From the NCBI GenBank assembly GCA_015501055.1, contig JADNYV010000141.1, forward strand, positions 33,065 to 97,064: DNA of 64,000 bases, written 5' to 3'. Origin of the DNA: Mucidula mucida (taxonomy: Eukaryota; Basidiomycota; Agaricomycetes; Agaricales; Physalacriaceae). Below, piece by piece: positions 1-12,086 of the stretch (the first letter of the stretch is position 1; each line of letters starts with the position of its first letter). The notes under the pieces are model-generated. The model was not told the origin of the DNA and ran no database searches. It saw only the letters and a list, made by a program, of their open reading frames with translations. A program made the position numbers and the translations under genes.

Positions 1-427
1 TGGATATTGTCAAATGCATTTCATTGTAGCCGCCATCGGCTACCGGCTACCCGCCGCCAGCTACGCGCTACCGCCACTGCCCTGCTCGCTTCCACCATCA
101 CGTCCAAGCTGAGGCTTTCGTCACCAAGTACTGTCCATTACCACATTCCGCTGCTGCTCCGCCCACAGTATCCGCCGGTGTCATCTTGAGGTCGTCTTCG
201 CTAGTGTGTGGCAAAGTTGAAATCAAAAATCCGAAATTCGGAAATCATCGATCCGTCTACGGGTGCTGGGGTGTACCGAAGTGAGCGAAATATAGCAGTC
301 GCGATGGCGCAGTGTCAATTTGGCGCGCTCTAGGCAGCTAAGAGGATTCCTAATCCTGTCGCGAGAAACTGATCATGATCGACGTGAATTGATTACCGGG
401 ATTGTTCCTTTCATCCTTACAGCCAAC
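1..427. other. Intergenic / 5' flank of the Doa1 gene
   Basis: No convincing gene is seen before the Doa1 start. A short open frame near the left edge (7-189) is basic, serine-rich and low complexity and has no recognisable domain. The stretch probably holds the promoter and 5' leader of the gene that starts at 428. Confidence 0.4.
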
Positions 428-3400
428 ATGGCGTACAAACTGTCTGCGACGTTGGCCGCCCACGCATCCGATGTTCGTGCTCGTCGTCTGCGGGGTCGCC
501 CTCGGCTAATCCACCGCAGGTACGCGCTGTCGTTTCGCCCAACGACGACCTCGTCCTGTCCGCGTCGCGGGATTCAACAGCGATTTCCTGGCAGCGCACC
601 CCATCGGCGTCATCTTTCACACCAGAACTGGTCCTCAAGGCTGGCTCGCGCTATGTCAATGCCGTCTCGTACATCGGCCCCTCGACACCGGGATCCACAG
701 GTGCGCTGATGAATACAGGCTGTAGCGTGTGTGTTGAGCGGTTATGCAAGGGGGATACGCTGTTACCGGTGGACAGGACACGGTTATCAATGTCTTTTCG
801 CTGGATAACCCGCGGGATGACCCCGATTACACGCTGGTAGGGCACTCGGAGAATGTGTGTGCGCTGGATACAACTACAGGCGGCACGATTATCTCGGGTT
901 CGTGGGATAGGTGTGTCGCGTTTCGCTGGGATATTGGAAAGGATCTGATGAGTCTAGGACGGCAAAGGTATGGAAAGGCTTTCAGCTCGCGTATGACCTT
1001 CGTGGGCACGAGCAATCGGTGTGGGCAGTTTTGGCTGTTGAGGAGGACCAGTACATAACGGGTATGTGGATATCAGATTTCTTTTCAATTGCTATTCAAG
1101 TTGTGTACAGGCTCTGCCGACAAGTCCATCAAGCTCTGGCAGACCAACAAATGTGTTGGCACATTCACCGGACACCGAGACGCCGTTCGGGGACTCGCAC
1201 TCGTACCCGACATCGGCTTCGCTTCCTGTTCAAATGACAGGCAAGTTTCTATTCTGTCTATCGGGGTCGCCCGCTGACCCCACGTTTAGTGAAATACGCG
1301 TCTGGACCCTCGGTGGTGATGTCGTGTATACTTTATCCGGGCACACATCTTTTGTATACAGCCTGTCTGTTCTCCCGAACGGAGACATCGTATCTGCGGG
1401 GGAGGATCGTTCTGTGCGCGTTTGGAAGGACGGAGAATGCTCCCAGGTGATAACGCACCCGGCTATCTCAGTATGGACAGTGTCTTCAATGCCAAATGGC
1501 GACATTGTTAGTGGATCGAGTGATGGCGTCGTACGCATCTTTACTGCGTCCGAGGAGCGATATGCATCGCAGGCCGATCTCAAGGAGTACGACGATTTGG
1601 TCGCCAGTCAAGCTCTCCCCACGCAGCAGGTGGGTGACGTGAAGAAGAGCGATCTACCGGGACTGGAGGCGCTGAGCACACCCGGCGATGCACCAGGTAA
1701 AGTGAAGATGGTTCGAAATGGGGAAATGGTGGAAGCACATCAAGTAAGGTGTCTCTACCTTGGCATGTTTCTGAAATGCTAATTTCACCCTAGTGGGACG
1801 CTGCTTCGTTCTCCTGGAAGAAGATCGGGGATGTTGTCGATGCAGTCGGCCAGGGCAGAAAACAACTGTATGAAGGCAAGGAATTTGACTACGTCTTTGA
1901 CGTGGACATCCAGGACGGTGTTCCGCCTTTGAAGCTTCCTTACAATGTTACCGGTCAGTCGCGCGATTCTGCCTGGCTGTCTAGATCTCATGTTCAAGTC
2001 CAGAAAATCCATTTGCTGCTGCTCAGCGCTTTTTGGAACGAAATGAGCTTCCGCTGACCTATATTGATGAAGTCGTAAAGTTCATCGAGAAGAATACTTC
2101 CGGCGTTAATCTCGGTTCGGGTGCAGACGAATATGTAGACCCGTTCACAGGTGAACACTAGTGCTTTTAATTGGTATGTACCCCAAAACTCAATCTACGT
2201 CTAGGCGCCTCGCGGTACAGAAGTTCCGCCGCATCAGTGCCAACGGGACCATCTTCTTCATATGTCGACCCTTTTACAGGCAACTCTCGCTACACGGGGG
2301 CTCCCTCTTCCTTCTCCCAGCAGTCGAACGACCAATACATGGATCCCTTTACTGGCGCATCGCGGTACTCTGGCGCGTCAACTGTGTCGCCTGCACCTGC
2401 TCCTCCGCCACCAAAACCATCAATTCTGCCAGCGGTGAGCTGGTCCTTTGATACTCGCCGAGGCTATGCTCATTCATACCTTTCAGACAACAGTGATTTC
2501 CTTCAAACAGGCGAATGTGACTGCCATGCAAGGCAAAATACTCCAATTCAACGAGGATCTGAAAAACGAGATTGTATGTAAAGCCATCTATGCTGTTTCT
2601 TGTGCTCATCAAGTTGTCACCCAGTCAACGTCGGCGCTCGCCCTGTACCCGCAAGAGATCACCGCCTTTGACGAGATTTTTGTCTACCTGTCTAGCGTTT
2701 CCCCAGACTCTACCGGGCCCTCCCTTCTATCGGTTTCACATGCTGAGGCGCTTATACATATCCTGGACAGGTGGCCTCAATCACAGCTTTTCCCAGGTAC
2801 GTACGTTCGAGAGCCTGCGGATATTGTATAGTGATTACGAGCACCGATTTAGTTATCGACCTGAGCCGCCTTGTCGCCGGGTTCTGCCCAGAAGTATTGG
2901 AGACACCCGAGATGCGGGCGCAGTTCTTGAATGTTCTGTTCAAGGCGTCGGAATGGGGCGGCGTCCCGGTGCCCGGCGCAAATAAGACGCGGGATACGAA
3001 TGCGTTGTTGACGTTGAGGGTACTGGCAAACTTGTTATCGCATGGGAGCGCTGCCGGTGCGACTGTTGATCAGGTGGGTTCAATCTTTCAGGGAGGATAG
3101 CAGCTCTGACGATGCATGTAGATTCTGAACGCCCTAGGGACTATTGAGTTTGCGAGCTTGAATAAGACGCAAAGGCTCGCTTTGGCTTCGTTGTTGTTCA
3201 AGTAGTGTTTTCTTTTGATTGTGACATTCTGCTAGACACTGATTGGGAGTTTTGTGTAGTGTGTCTTGTTTTGCGGTACGCAAAGCTTTGTCGGCAGAGC
3301 AGCAGGAGTTGCATGTTGCGCTTACTCTCAAGGTGGGTGATATTATTATCTAGAGAAGTACTAGGATGTGAATATTCGTACTAGTTCTTGTCTCTATCGG

Positions 3401-3635
3401 ATAACGAGGCGGAGGCGGCATACCGCGCGCTTGTGGGGCTTGGGAATACTGTTAGTTGTTTCCTTTTTTTAGGTCTCATCGAGGCTCATCCTTTCTATAG
3501 ATCTTTGCGATCAAGCAGCAGGGAACGAAAACGGGCCATGCTTCGAGCGTGTCTTCTGAGACTCGCGCGCTGGCGTCGAAGGTGTCCGATGAACGGGTGA
3601 AGAATGTGGTAAGGGAGATTTCTGGGCTGTTGTAG
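428..3635 (+). CDS. DOA1: Doa1/Ufd3/PLAA-type ubiquitin-binding WD40 protein
   Basis: Homologue of yeast Doa1/Ufd3 and animal PLAA, the Cdc48/p97 cofactor that binds ubiquitin and acts in ubiquitin homeostasis and protein degradation. The gene is split by about a dozen short introns. Order seen: N-terminal WD40 blades beginning MAYKLSATLAAHASDVRA, with clear repeats such as GHTSFVYSLSVLPNGDIVSAG and GSADKSIKLW. A PFU domain follows (around 1690-2095, motif FDYVFDVDIQDGVPPLKLPYN). Then comes a linker with three copies of a YVDPFTGxSRY-like motif (about 2130-2400), and last a helical PUL domain (about 2490-3635, ending VKNVVREISGLL). The start at 428 is the first ATG that opens the first blade. 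The order WD40-PFU-PUL is diagnostic of the family. The DPFTG repeats are a known feature of fungal Doa1 linkers and may bind partners (inference). Exact splice sites were not all resolved. Confidence 0.9.
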
Positions 3636-4419
3636 GTAAAATACGGCGTTAGACATGGGTGATAAAAGGGCGCACTTGAATTTAATTGATTTGTACCGCG
3701 GTGAGGTGATGTGGTTAGTAATCCATTTCTGAGTGAATAACTGCAGTTGTGGTAATGCCAGCGCCGCATCAAGTAACTTTTCGTGGTATGATCACAGCTC
3801 TTTGTTCTCTTCGACAACTATAGTATGCAAACAGCCTGGGCCCTGACTCGCATCTTCCTTTAGTAGGGCATACGAACACTTTCTCTAGGATGCAGCAGTT
3901 TGACACACCCGCGATATGGACGAAATATTTACTCAGCGACATGGTCTACGTGGGATCTCTGAGGTCCCCCGGGCCTGTTGAAGCAGGCAATGCCGCTGAC
4001 TGGGCGCAGGCGGTGCGCCATGATCATCGCCGCCACCTTTGCAGCTCTACTCAGATCACTCGAGTACGCCAGATCAAATGGGATCTCGATTCTTCTTCAG
4101 AGCAGCCGCCGCCCCGGCGTCCGAGCAAGAATGGTTCTTCATCTCTCTGGCAGACCTGGTTCAAGTTCGCTGTGGGTACGGCAAGCTAACTCGTGTCGTC
4201 GGCCGGCCTCGCTAGCCTTCTTATTGTCTTACTACCGCCATTGCCTACAATCACTTGATTCGCAAATTCTTCTCTATAGGCTTCGAGAGATGGGCGATAC
4301 ATTACTCGCCGCGGCGCCGAAATGTTTTGTAGTCGATCGATTTTATGTTCTTCCCATTGGCCTTGAAGAAGCTAGATTCAACAAAACCTCATCTTTCTAC
4401 GGCTAAAGAAACTACTCTA
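3636..4419. other. Spacer with a short F-box-like relic
   Basis: At 3890-3940 a plus-strand frame encodes DTPAIWTK, matching the ATPAIWTK of the F-box gene at 6.5-7.4 kb, with an almost identical run of about 20 bases. It looks like a fragment of that family. The remaining open frames (3978-4406) are unrecognised and may be chance. Confidence 0.3.
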
Positions 4420-6120
4420 TTACCACAGACTTGCTCGAACACCGCTCTTTCTGAGTTTCTGCAAATGGTCTATAACCGGTGGCATAAATTCGCCTCCACT
4501 TCGTCTACCTAGAACGACGAAGAAAGGCCTAATGTCGCTTCTCCGTTGCCTACCCGCGAAGCTAACATGGGGATAAGACTTTCGTCTGGATGGCGGTCTT
4601 CCGCCCATACAAGCTCCAGCGTCTCGAGCCGAGGGACGAGCGAGGGGTCATCATCTCCGAGACGAGCTCAGCGAGAAGAGAGGTCCCGAGATGGCTTCGA
4701 TGACGATGAGGCTCTGTAGCTCCGGCATCGCCTGCAGCGCTTGAACGAGAGTCTTCGCCATTGGGGCGGCGAGACTTACATGCTGTTCTCGATACCGACT
4801 ATGCATCGTGAAATGAATGATTCAAGGGCGCATGCGGAGTTGTGCAGAAGTTTGGGAACTGCCTCCAACACGTTGGACCACGGGCCGCTCGACCTGTTGA
4901 GCCAAAACGATGTACTGTGGCGACCGTCTGTATCCGCAGGGTCTCGGGCCACAATCGTAAGAGCCTTGAGGCCAGGCATGGAGACCGTCTCGAGAAACAT
5001 CGTCAAGCCCTCTGTCCAGAAATCCGACTTGAGCACGATGTGCTTAATGGATGCTGAAATTATCATAGGCCCTTGATTGACTGTGTGGCGAAACGTGGGA
5101 CGTGAAGGACACACGACGAGAGTCGAATATCCATCAGGGCTATCATTGAATGAACGATTCAGGTCCACTAAGCACTCCAACCTGTCTCGATGTGTGTGTA
5201 GTTCTGAAATGTTTGTTGGTAGCCGGGTTTCTCCAGTATTCCTCAGTGTTGTTCACATCCAGGCGTGTAAGATGGGGCGCATTACGAAATGCGGAGAAGA
5301 GGCCTCTGTAATTGGGCGCTTTGGCACCACCGTCCTTCAGTGCCAATGTCAGAGACTCAAGAATGGGAAGTCCGGGACCATCCTTTGTTGTATGGTCTCG
5401 AAGGAAGTTCATATCCGTTCGCTGCACATGCAACTCGACCGCTACCCAACGTCTGAAGGTGCAGTATATTTCATGCAGACCATCCACGTGATCCTGATAC
5501 GCCCGAGCACTGACCAGCATCCGTGCCGAGTCCCCCCCGATCCACCTTGGTGCTAGCAAGGAGGGGCGATTTGCAATGCATGGTTTATTGATCTTGAGAG
5601 ATATCGGAAGCTCTCCACACCGTTCGAGATAATGATTGAAAAGAGCGCGCGCCTCCGGTTTTGGTCCTGCGTAGATGTTTGTCCACAAGTACGGAGTCAC
5701 CGTAGCGATGCCCCGCCACTTGAAGCATACAAGACTGATACTAAGAGGGGTTTTGTGATATTCGGGCTCGTAGGACGTGCAGGCAAAAGCGAATATAACG
5801 GTTAGAATTTCAGTGGGAAGCTGGCGTATGGGTGAACGGGCTGTGTACACGCGAGTCTGGCGGATATGGTAATCCAAATGCGCACGATGCTGTTGCAGAA
5901 TCGGAAGGAGGATTTCCAGGCGCTGAATCTCTGCTGATAAAGCAGAAGCCTCGGCAATGGGGTCAGAGAGACCGATTTCTAATCTGAACGCGTCATCTCG
6001 AGGAAGATAATGGTGTGCCCTGGAGATGTTGGTGGCAAAAGGAAGAGGATAGGATTGTAATGGTATGGATCTACAGCATTTTGGACAAATTTCAACAGTC
6101 GGTTTCGAAGCACAAGACAT
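4420..6120 (-). pseudogene. FB1: F-box/LRR-like family member, frameshifted
   Basis: Decayed member of the local F-box family. From the start at 6120 an intact frame of 325 codons carries a Cys motif (ICPKC), a coiled-coil-like heptad stretch, and an F-box (PIRQLPTEILTVIFAFAC, then LVCFKWRGIA and TPYLWTNI). The frame stops at 5143, but family homology continues in another frame at 5180-4776. It then continues in further pieces (MPELQSLIV, RLETLELVWAEDRHP) to a tail VRASLW ending at 4420, equivalent to IQATLW or IRATLW in the intact paralogues. At least two or three frame changes are needed, so this is probably a pseudogene. An intron near 5150-5180 could explain one change but not all. F-box proteins are substrate receptors of SCF ubiquitin ligases; the function of this family is not known. 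Confidence 0.7.
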
Positions 6121-6498
6121 AGTTGGCCTAATAGGGCTGAGATGACTCAGATTGATTCGAAATCGACTTAACGGCGTGCGTTGGGGATGTCTGCGTCATT
6201 ACATTTAATCGCAATGGCACTCCGATTAAGTCTGTCTTTCTTACCCGATGATTTTTCAAGGAACAGGGACGTTGGAGGAAGAGATGAACGGTGAGAGCCA
6301 ACGATCGAGAGCGATGACTTTGGCATTGTTTATATCAAAGGCTGTCACCGAGCCTCCACCACGACGCGAGCAAGTATCGATTTAAACGTCCCGTGAACCT
6401 ACCCGTCCATTCCAAGGCTTTATCCGACCTTGGGTCAATAGAGGATCCTTTTTTTTCGTCGCGTAATTGGCAAATAACGCGTCAATCATGGAACATCA

Positions 6499-7406
6499 TG
6501 TCAACTTGGCATTGTAAGTATCTTCATACCTACACAAACGCGGCATGCAAACCATGTCCTAGTGTTCAGCAGCCGGCGACGACCGGCTCAAGTGAACCCA
6601 CTTCTACCAAATCCTACACCCCGTCATTCGACCAGAACTTCACGAGAGGGTTCCAAGCACCCACCCAAGAGGATGTACAGGCTATAACCGCTAGGCTTGA
6701 ACAACCAGATCGCGAACTTCTAGACTTGGAAATGGAGATTGCGCAGATAACCGCAAAGCTGAACGCGCTAAAAACGCGTCGCGCGCATCTCTTGCGACAC
6801 ACAACCCAAAGCCACGCTTACATCGCGCCTTCCCCCATCCGCCAGCTTCCCACTGAGATTCTCCAACTCATCTTTGTCGAGGCGTGCACGTCCTACGAGC
6901 GATACGAATACGAAATGTCCTTGCACATTAGTTGGGTATGCTGGAAGTGGCGCCAAACATTGGCCACGCCCGCGATATGGACGAAAATCTATTATGGGGG
7001 GCTCAAGTGGTACGAGGCTTTCATGATCTATGTGAAACGCTCGGCAGATCTCCCGCTCTCGGTCAAAATCAACGTACCCTACCAGAAACGGCCTTTTCAG
7101 GAGGACAAAAATGAGTGGGATGAATATGAAGAGACGTGGGACCACCATATGGAGCTTATGGAGGATGTGTTTAGGGCGACGTTCCGGAGGTGGAGGGACG
7201 TCGAGCTGTATCTGGGTATGAAGGACCTGGAGATACTCGATATTGTTGCTGATTCATCAAGTCTGGATTGAGAAGGCCCGCTTGAGGTGCTCGAGTCTGT
7301 GACATTGGGCTACTGTCTGGGGAGGGAGGCGCTTCCGTTTGTCTTCCAGATGGAGTATTCACCGCTCCTCGACGACGTTGACTTTGTAGAACGACGGCTT
7401 CATTAA
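6499..7406 (+). pseudogene. FB2: F-box family member with in-frame stop, C-terminally truncated
   Basis: Plus-strand paralogue lying head-to-head with FB1. It shows a CxxC-like start (ACKPC), a coiled-coil stretch, an F-box (PIRQLPTEILQLIFVEAC) and the following VCWKWRQTL / TPAIWTKI signature. The frame meets TGA at 7269-7271, but beyond it the same frame stays open for 44 codons to TAA at 7404-7406. That extension (EGPLEVLESVTL) matches the equivalent region of FB1 (DGPGLPILESLTL), so the TGA is an interruption of an older, longer protein. The LRR-like half and the family tail are missing. The start codon is uncertain; 6499 is the ATG nearest to the Cys motif, and an open frame continues back to 6393. 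Confidence 0.65.
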
Positions 7407-8384
7407 TCCTGCCAAGAGGTTGAGCACCTCAATCGGAACGACTGTAAGCTTCTTTGTTTGTGAAGTCAGAGGTCACTTACACAGGTACAAATTTGAATGA
7501 AATACTTATCTTATGCATCTGCAAGAATGGTCATCATCTGTGGGAAAGAGGCGGCCTCGACGACGGCATCTGAGCATGGGCAAGGTTACCGCGCCATCAT
7601 CATCTTCGTCGCTGGCGCTTTCTGCTTTTGCCCTCACCACTTTCACCACGGGACATTGACATGTGCGACGCATCGTTTCAATCACTGTTGGTCAGTCACC
7701 GCCTGCATTTCTTCTCCCTCAAGACTGGTCTTCTTCAGTGGGCTTCACCAGTGTTGCTTCCCGCGCGTATACGAGATGGAGGTTCCCTGACCGAGCGCCA
7801 GTTGTCCAAAACGAAGTTATGTATTCCCCGGCGATGTATAGAGTTACATATGCGACAGTCGACGTGGTCCGCATGTAATTGTTAACGGTGCGACACAATA
7901 TACGAGAGAACTTCACAATGAAGGCAGATAGGCAGGCGACAGTTTCTTGCAGCACCCTAATAAGATGCTCTTAGTTCTGATTCCTGACAATGTGTGCGAA
8001 GCAATACAAGATGAACCACGACAAGGTAGGATCTGGGAGATTATTCAAGAATGCGCCCAGTCTCGAAGTCCATTGTCTTCAGTACGTCCTTATTCGAACT
8101 TCCATCTACGTAAAACGCAGGCACAACACATTCAAGACTGGGGAAGTTCAATTTCACGACGTCCGTTGAGCATAGCGCTAGCTGCGACCAGTGCTCCTGG
8201 ATACAATTGCCAATAACTAGAACCACACGCCTCCGAGTCCACCAGTATCGTACTTAACTCATACCCATCCGTCCTCGTCACCTAGTACTTACTCGGAGAC
8301 TCGGACCGCTACGCGTCCGCAATGACACCATCGGCTCAAACAATGTGCCGCCCCTTGATTTGGCTTCCTCACGACTGACTCACG
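7407..8384. other. Intergenic, no recognisable gene
   Basis: Several short overlapping frames on both strands (for example 7719-7955 and 8041-8226 on the minus strand) show no domain, no shared splice structure and no similarity to neighbours that could be seen by eye. The last part is probably the promoter of the transcription factor gene. Confidence 0.4.
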
Positions 8385-11300
8385 ATGGAAGGCGAGGAAG
8401 GCCTCCTTAAAAGGCGTAGGCTCCAAAGAGCTTGCGATTTCTGTCGCAGGAAGAAAAGTGCGTCTATTAGTACGGTGCTTCCGCCTCCACTTAACGACAG
8501 TTATGTTCAGTTCGATGTAACGATGAAGCGAATTATGTTGACGGCGCTTGCTGACTCTTGCTTAGGTGACGGGCGTCAAACATCCTCCGAGGGAAACAGT
8601 AAATGTTCGAACTGTAAGCTATACAACGAGTCTTCTTGCACGTATGTTGAGGTGTCGTGGGTATGTCCTGTGATTATCGTAGTCAGCCAATACTGATACG
8701 GTGGTAGAGGCGCGTGTCATCGGCTAGACGGTATGTTCGTAACGCTAACGGACGCGTAGATGTACTCTGAACTGTCTTCAGACACGTCGATTCGTTAGAG
8801 GATCATGTGGACGAACTTTTTAAGAATGTCAGTCCCTCCGCTTATCATACTGAATCCCATGTTGAGTCCTTCTCTAGCTTGCTGAGCAGGCCAGAGAAGA
8901 ACATACAGTCTCTACCTCCCAGCCTCAATCATCCATCATGTCTTCCCCACCTTCAAATCCGTGGACGCCTGCACTCTCCGTAGCAACATCAACCGATACA
9001 GATGACGACGACTTCATGGCGCTCACCGACAACTTCCAGATGATGAACGTCACCAGCGGTTCGCCGTCTCGCTTCTTCGGTCAATCTAGTAGTGTGCGGC
9101 TTGTCCAAGCCGCGATAGAGCTGAAGAACGGCGTGAATTCTAAGCGCCACGTCGAAAGCGACAGCAATAACTGGCTCCCGAATCAAGATGATCATATGCG
9201 ACAGGAATTCATGGAAAAGCTACCTGTGGGTATCTTGGTCTCTGTTTATTCGATATATAACTCATATTTTAGTGGGAAGCCTCGCTGGCGCTGAATCATA
9301 CCTTTGTTGCTCATTATGTATTTCCAGAAGATGACCTGTTCAGGCACCTCATCGACCTGTTTTTCAAGACACAGAACATGATGCGCCCTACCCTCCACCG
9401 ACCAACTTTTGAGCGCAATTTCGCCTGCCAGTTACATCTCACCGATCAAATGTTTGGAGGCATTGCCTTGCTGGTGTGCGCACTTGCTGCGCGGTTCAGC
9501 GACGACCCGCGGGTTCTACTTGATGGGGAAACATCGAAGCGGTCGAGCGGTTGGAAGTATTTCATGCAGGTGCAATCGGTTAGGCGATCCTTGATGACGC
9601 CTCCGACGATTCATGATCTGCAGTTTTATGCGGTCTGTATGGTTTCTTCCTTACTCCAGATGTACTCATATCTTTGTAGCTTTACGCCATTTTCATGTTC
9701 GGGACTTCAACTCCTCAAGCCTGTTGGGCTGTCGTGGGCACGGGCATTCGGCTCGCACAAGACGTTGGTGCTCATCGGAGGAAAAGAAGTAACGGTCCCA
9801 CCGTAGAAGATGAATTATGGAAACGCACATTTTGGTAACGTTCGGTCTTTCGTGTAGCAACTCGCTGCTTATATACTGTTGTAGGGCAATGGTCGCACTA
9901 GATTGCGACGCTAGTCTGTTCTTGGGCCGGCCATGTGCAATTCACGTTGATGAGTATGTTGATTTTGTTCTTCTGAACGTTGCTCATCCCGCTTGCTCAT
10001 CTAGTATCGACGTTGAGTTTCCAATCGAGTGCGATGACGAATATTGGGAGCATCCGGATCCTCGGAAAGCGTTCAGGCAACCCTCGGGCAAACCCTCTTA
10101 CATGTCATTCTTCATCTCAGCTCTCAAACTCAGCCGAATCGTTGCTACTTGTCTGAGGACCCTGGTTCGTGATTCTCATCGCTACTCGCCGAACATACTC
10201 TAATGGCGGCCCAGTATTCTCCGAACAAGGATAAATTACGCCGCGCTGACAAGGACTGGGAACAAAACGTCGTTTCGGGACTAGATTCGTCGTTAAACGC
10301 CTGGGTCGACACGATTCCCGAACACCTACGCTGGGATCCTCACCGGGAGAGCGAAATTTTCTTCAACCAGTCCGTCGTGCTCTACACAGATTATTATAAC
10401 ATCCAAATCTTGATACACAAGCCTTACATACCCTCGCCTCGCAACACCCCGCACTTGAAGTTCCCGTCATTAGCAATCTGCACCAACGCTGCGCGGTCTT
10501 CAAGCCATATAGTCGATACCCAACGACAGCGCGGTTTCTCCTGGGGCCGGCCATTTACTCTGGTACGTTGGAAAACCACACTCTGTTTCTTATTGAGTAC
10601 AATGTTTTCTAGCTCAATGCTTTCACCGCCGCCCTTGTTCTGCTGTTGAATATCTGGGGTGGCAAACGTACTCGAATGAACCTAGACCCCGACAAGGAAA
10701 TGCTTGACGTTCACAAGTGCATGCAGGTGTTACGAGATATGGAACAAATGTGTGTCGCCAATTTCCGTATTTTCATGAACTGAATATCTTCCGTCGCAGC
10801 TGGCGTGTTGGTGGACGATTATGGTAAGGAGCCGTCTCACCGGTGATCGAGTTCCTCAACCTCTTGCCCAGGGATATTTTATACCAACTCGCATTCCTCG
10901 GAGAACTCCCTTTACCTCACCCTACCCCGCCGCCTGTCCTCAAGCGGCGTCGTGATGACGAACTTCATACGAGCGATACAGCCAAGTTCTCCCCTGAAAC
11001 GAACTTTCAAACACTTCCGGCGAATGACTTATCCCCAACGACGGCCTCTCCGTCATACCAGTTGACGTCCTATACAGCTATACAGACTCCCGAGCAATTA
11101 TCTGCGCAATTTGCGGTACCCACAGTGATGGCATCAAACGAGGAAGTCGTTTGGGATATGGCGCAGGACATCTTTGACTTTCCACTACCGGTGCATAGCA
11201 CGGATCTGGGGCGTATGCCGCCGAATGCGGCTCTCGGTGAATTTCTGCCTGAAGTTTCAGCAGAACATACGGGTTGGGATATGACCGAGGAGCCATTCTC

Positions 11301-11490
11301 CTTTGACTTTGCCGAAGCGACGGACACGTCGGTGGACGAGGCTATGTTTGGTTTATGGACGAATGCACCTGGAGGACTGGAGTACGTCCCCTGTTCGCTC
11401 TTGGTCGTGTCTATACTGAACCTTGGTATTAGATTGGATGATTGGGCGTCCTATCTTGCTAGCGTTTCTCATCCAGAAGAACAGTTATGA
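8385..11490 (+). CDS. Zn2Cys6 fungal-specific transcription factor
   Basis: Binuclear zinc-cluster regulator, a fungal-specific nuclear DNA-binding protein. Exon 1 (8385-8457) gives KRRRLQRACDFCRRKK. A GT-AG intron (8458-8510), a 6-nt micro-exon (8511-8516) and a second intron (8517-8565) restore IRCDG. SKCSNCK and C follow, giving C-x2-C-x6-C-x12-C-x2-C-x7-C. A short linker and a dimerisation-like helix (HVDSLEDHVDELFKN) precede the middle homology region (fungal_trans). That region shows PTLHRPTFERNF, a SLFLGRPCAIHVDE core and IQILIHKPYIPSP. The acidic C-terminus contains several short hydrophobic-acidic stretches that could activate transcription. About ten small introns are needed; the last exon (after about 11433) ends at 11490. 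The target genes are unknown, and no neighbouring cluster clearly identifies a pathway. Confidence 0.85.
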
Positions 11491-12086
11491 ACTTCGTTGT
11501 TGATTGCGTTCGTGTTGGGGCTACATATCCCCTGCGTATTTTACGGTGCCTTTGTAATTATGAGCCCTGAATCTATCCTTTGTTCTGAGTCGCTGAACAT
11601 GGTAGGTCTAGAGCGTGGGCAATAAGCAATGACTGCTTACCGCCACCACTACCACAACTACGACCACCGCCATCAGAATCATTCCAATAGATACGGGCAC
11701 GGATCCTGGAGAGCTCTGCGCAGATAGTAAAGTCTCATGTTTCTTACCTCCGGGCTCAATTGCGCATTTGGAGTCATAGTCATGTGACCGCTCTCTGAAC
11801 AATGACTCTGAGGTGCGCTTGTCCTGGCACGCGAGAAACGTGACACCATTGTTCTCTTTGTTCGAGAAAGATTCTGGTTCTTTCTTTATCGCACGCTCTC
11901 CCCACTTCTACCACCACCACCAAATCAAGCTGCACTACAACAGTACAACATGCATTTATTTAGGACACTAGTGAGTATTTCAGTAATTCAAAATTTCGCA
12001 AGGATTAATGACCTCTATAGCCTTTTCCGCGCGCTTCGTCCCGCGCTTCGAACAACTCAGCGAGCCAAACCGCGCACTCCTCTTCG
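11491..12086. other. Intergenic
   Basis: A minus-strand frame (11608-11802) encodes one hydrophobic valine-rich segment derived from a short CCACCACTACCACAACTACG-type repeat. No homologue is recognised and it is probably chance. The rest holds nothing that can be named. Confidence 0.35.

Noticed and set aside
11608..11802. Small membrane protein on the minus strand
   Set aside because: The hydrophobic stretch is only a poly-valine run from a simple repeat; no supporting conservation.
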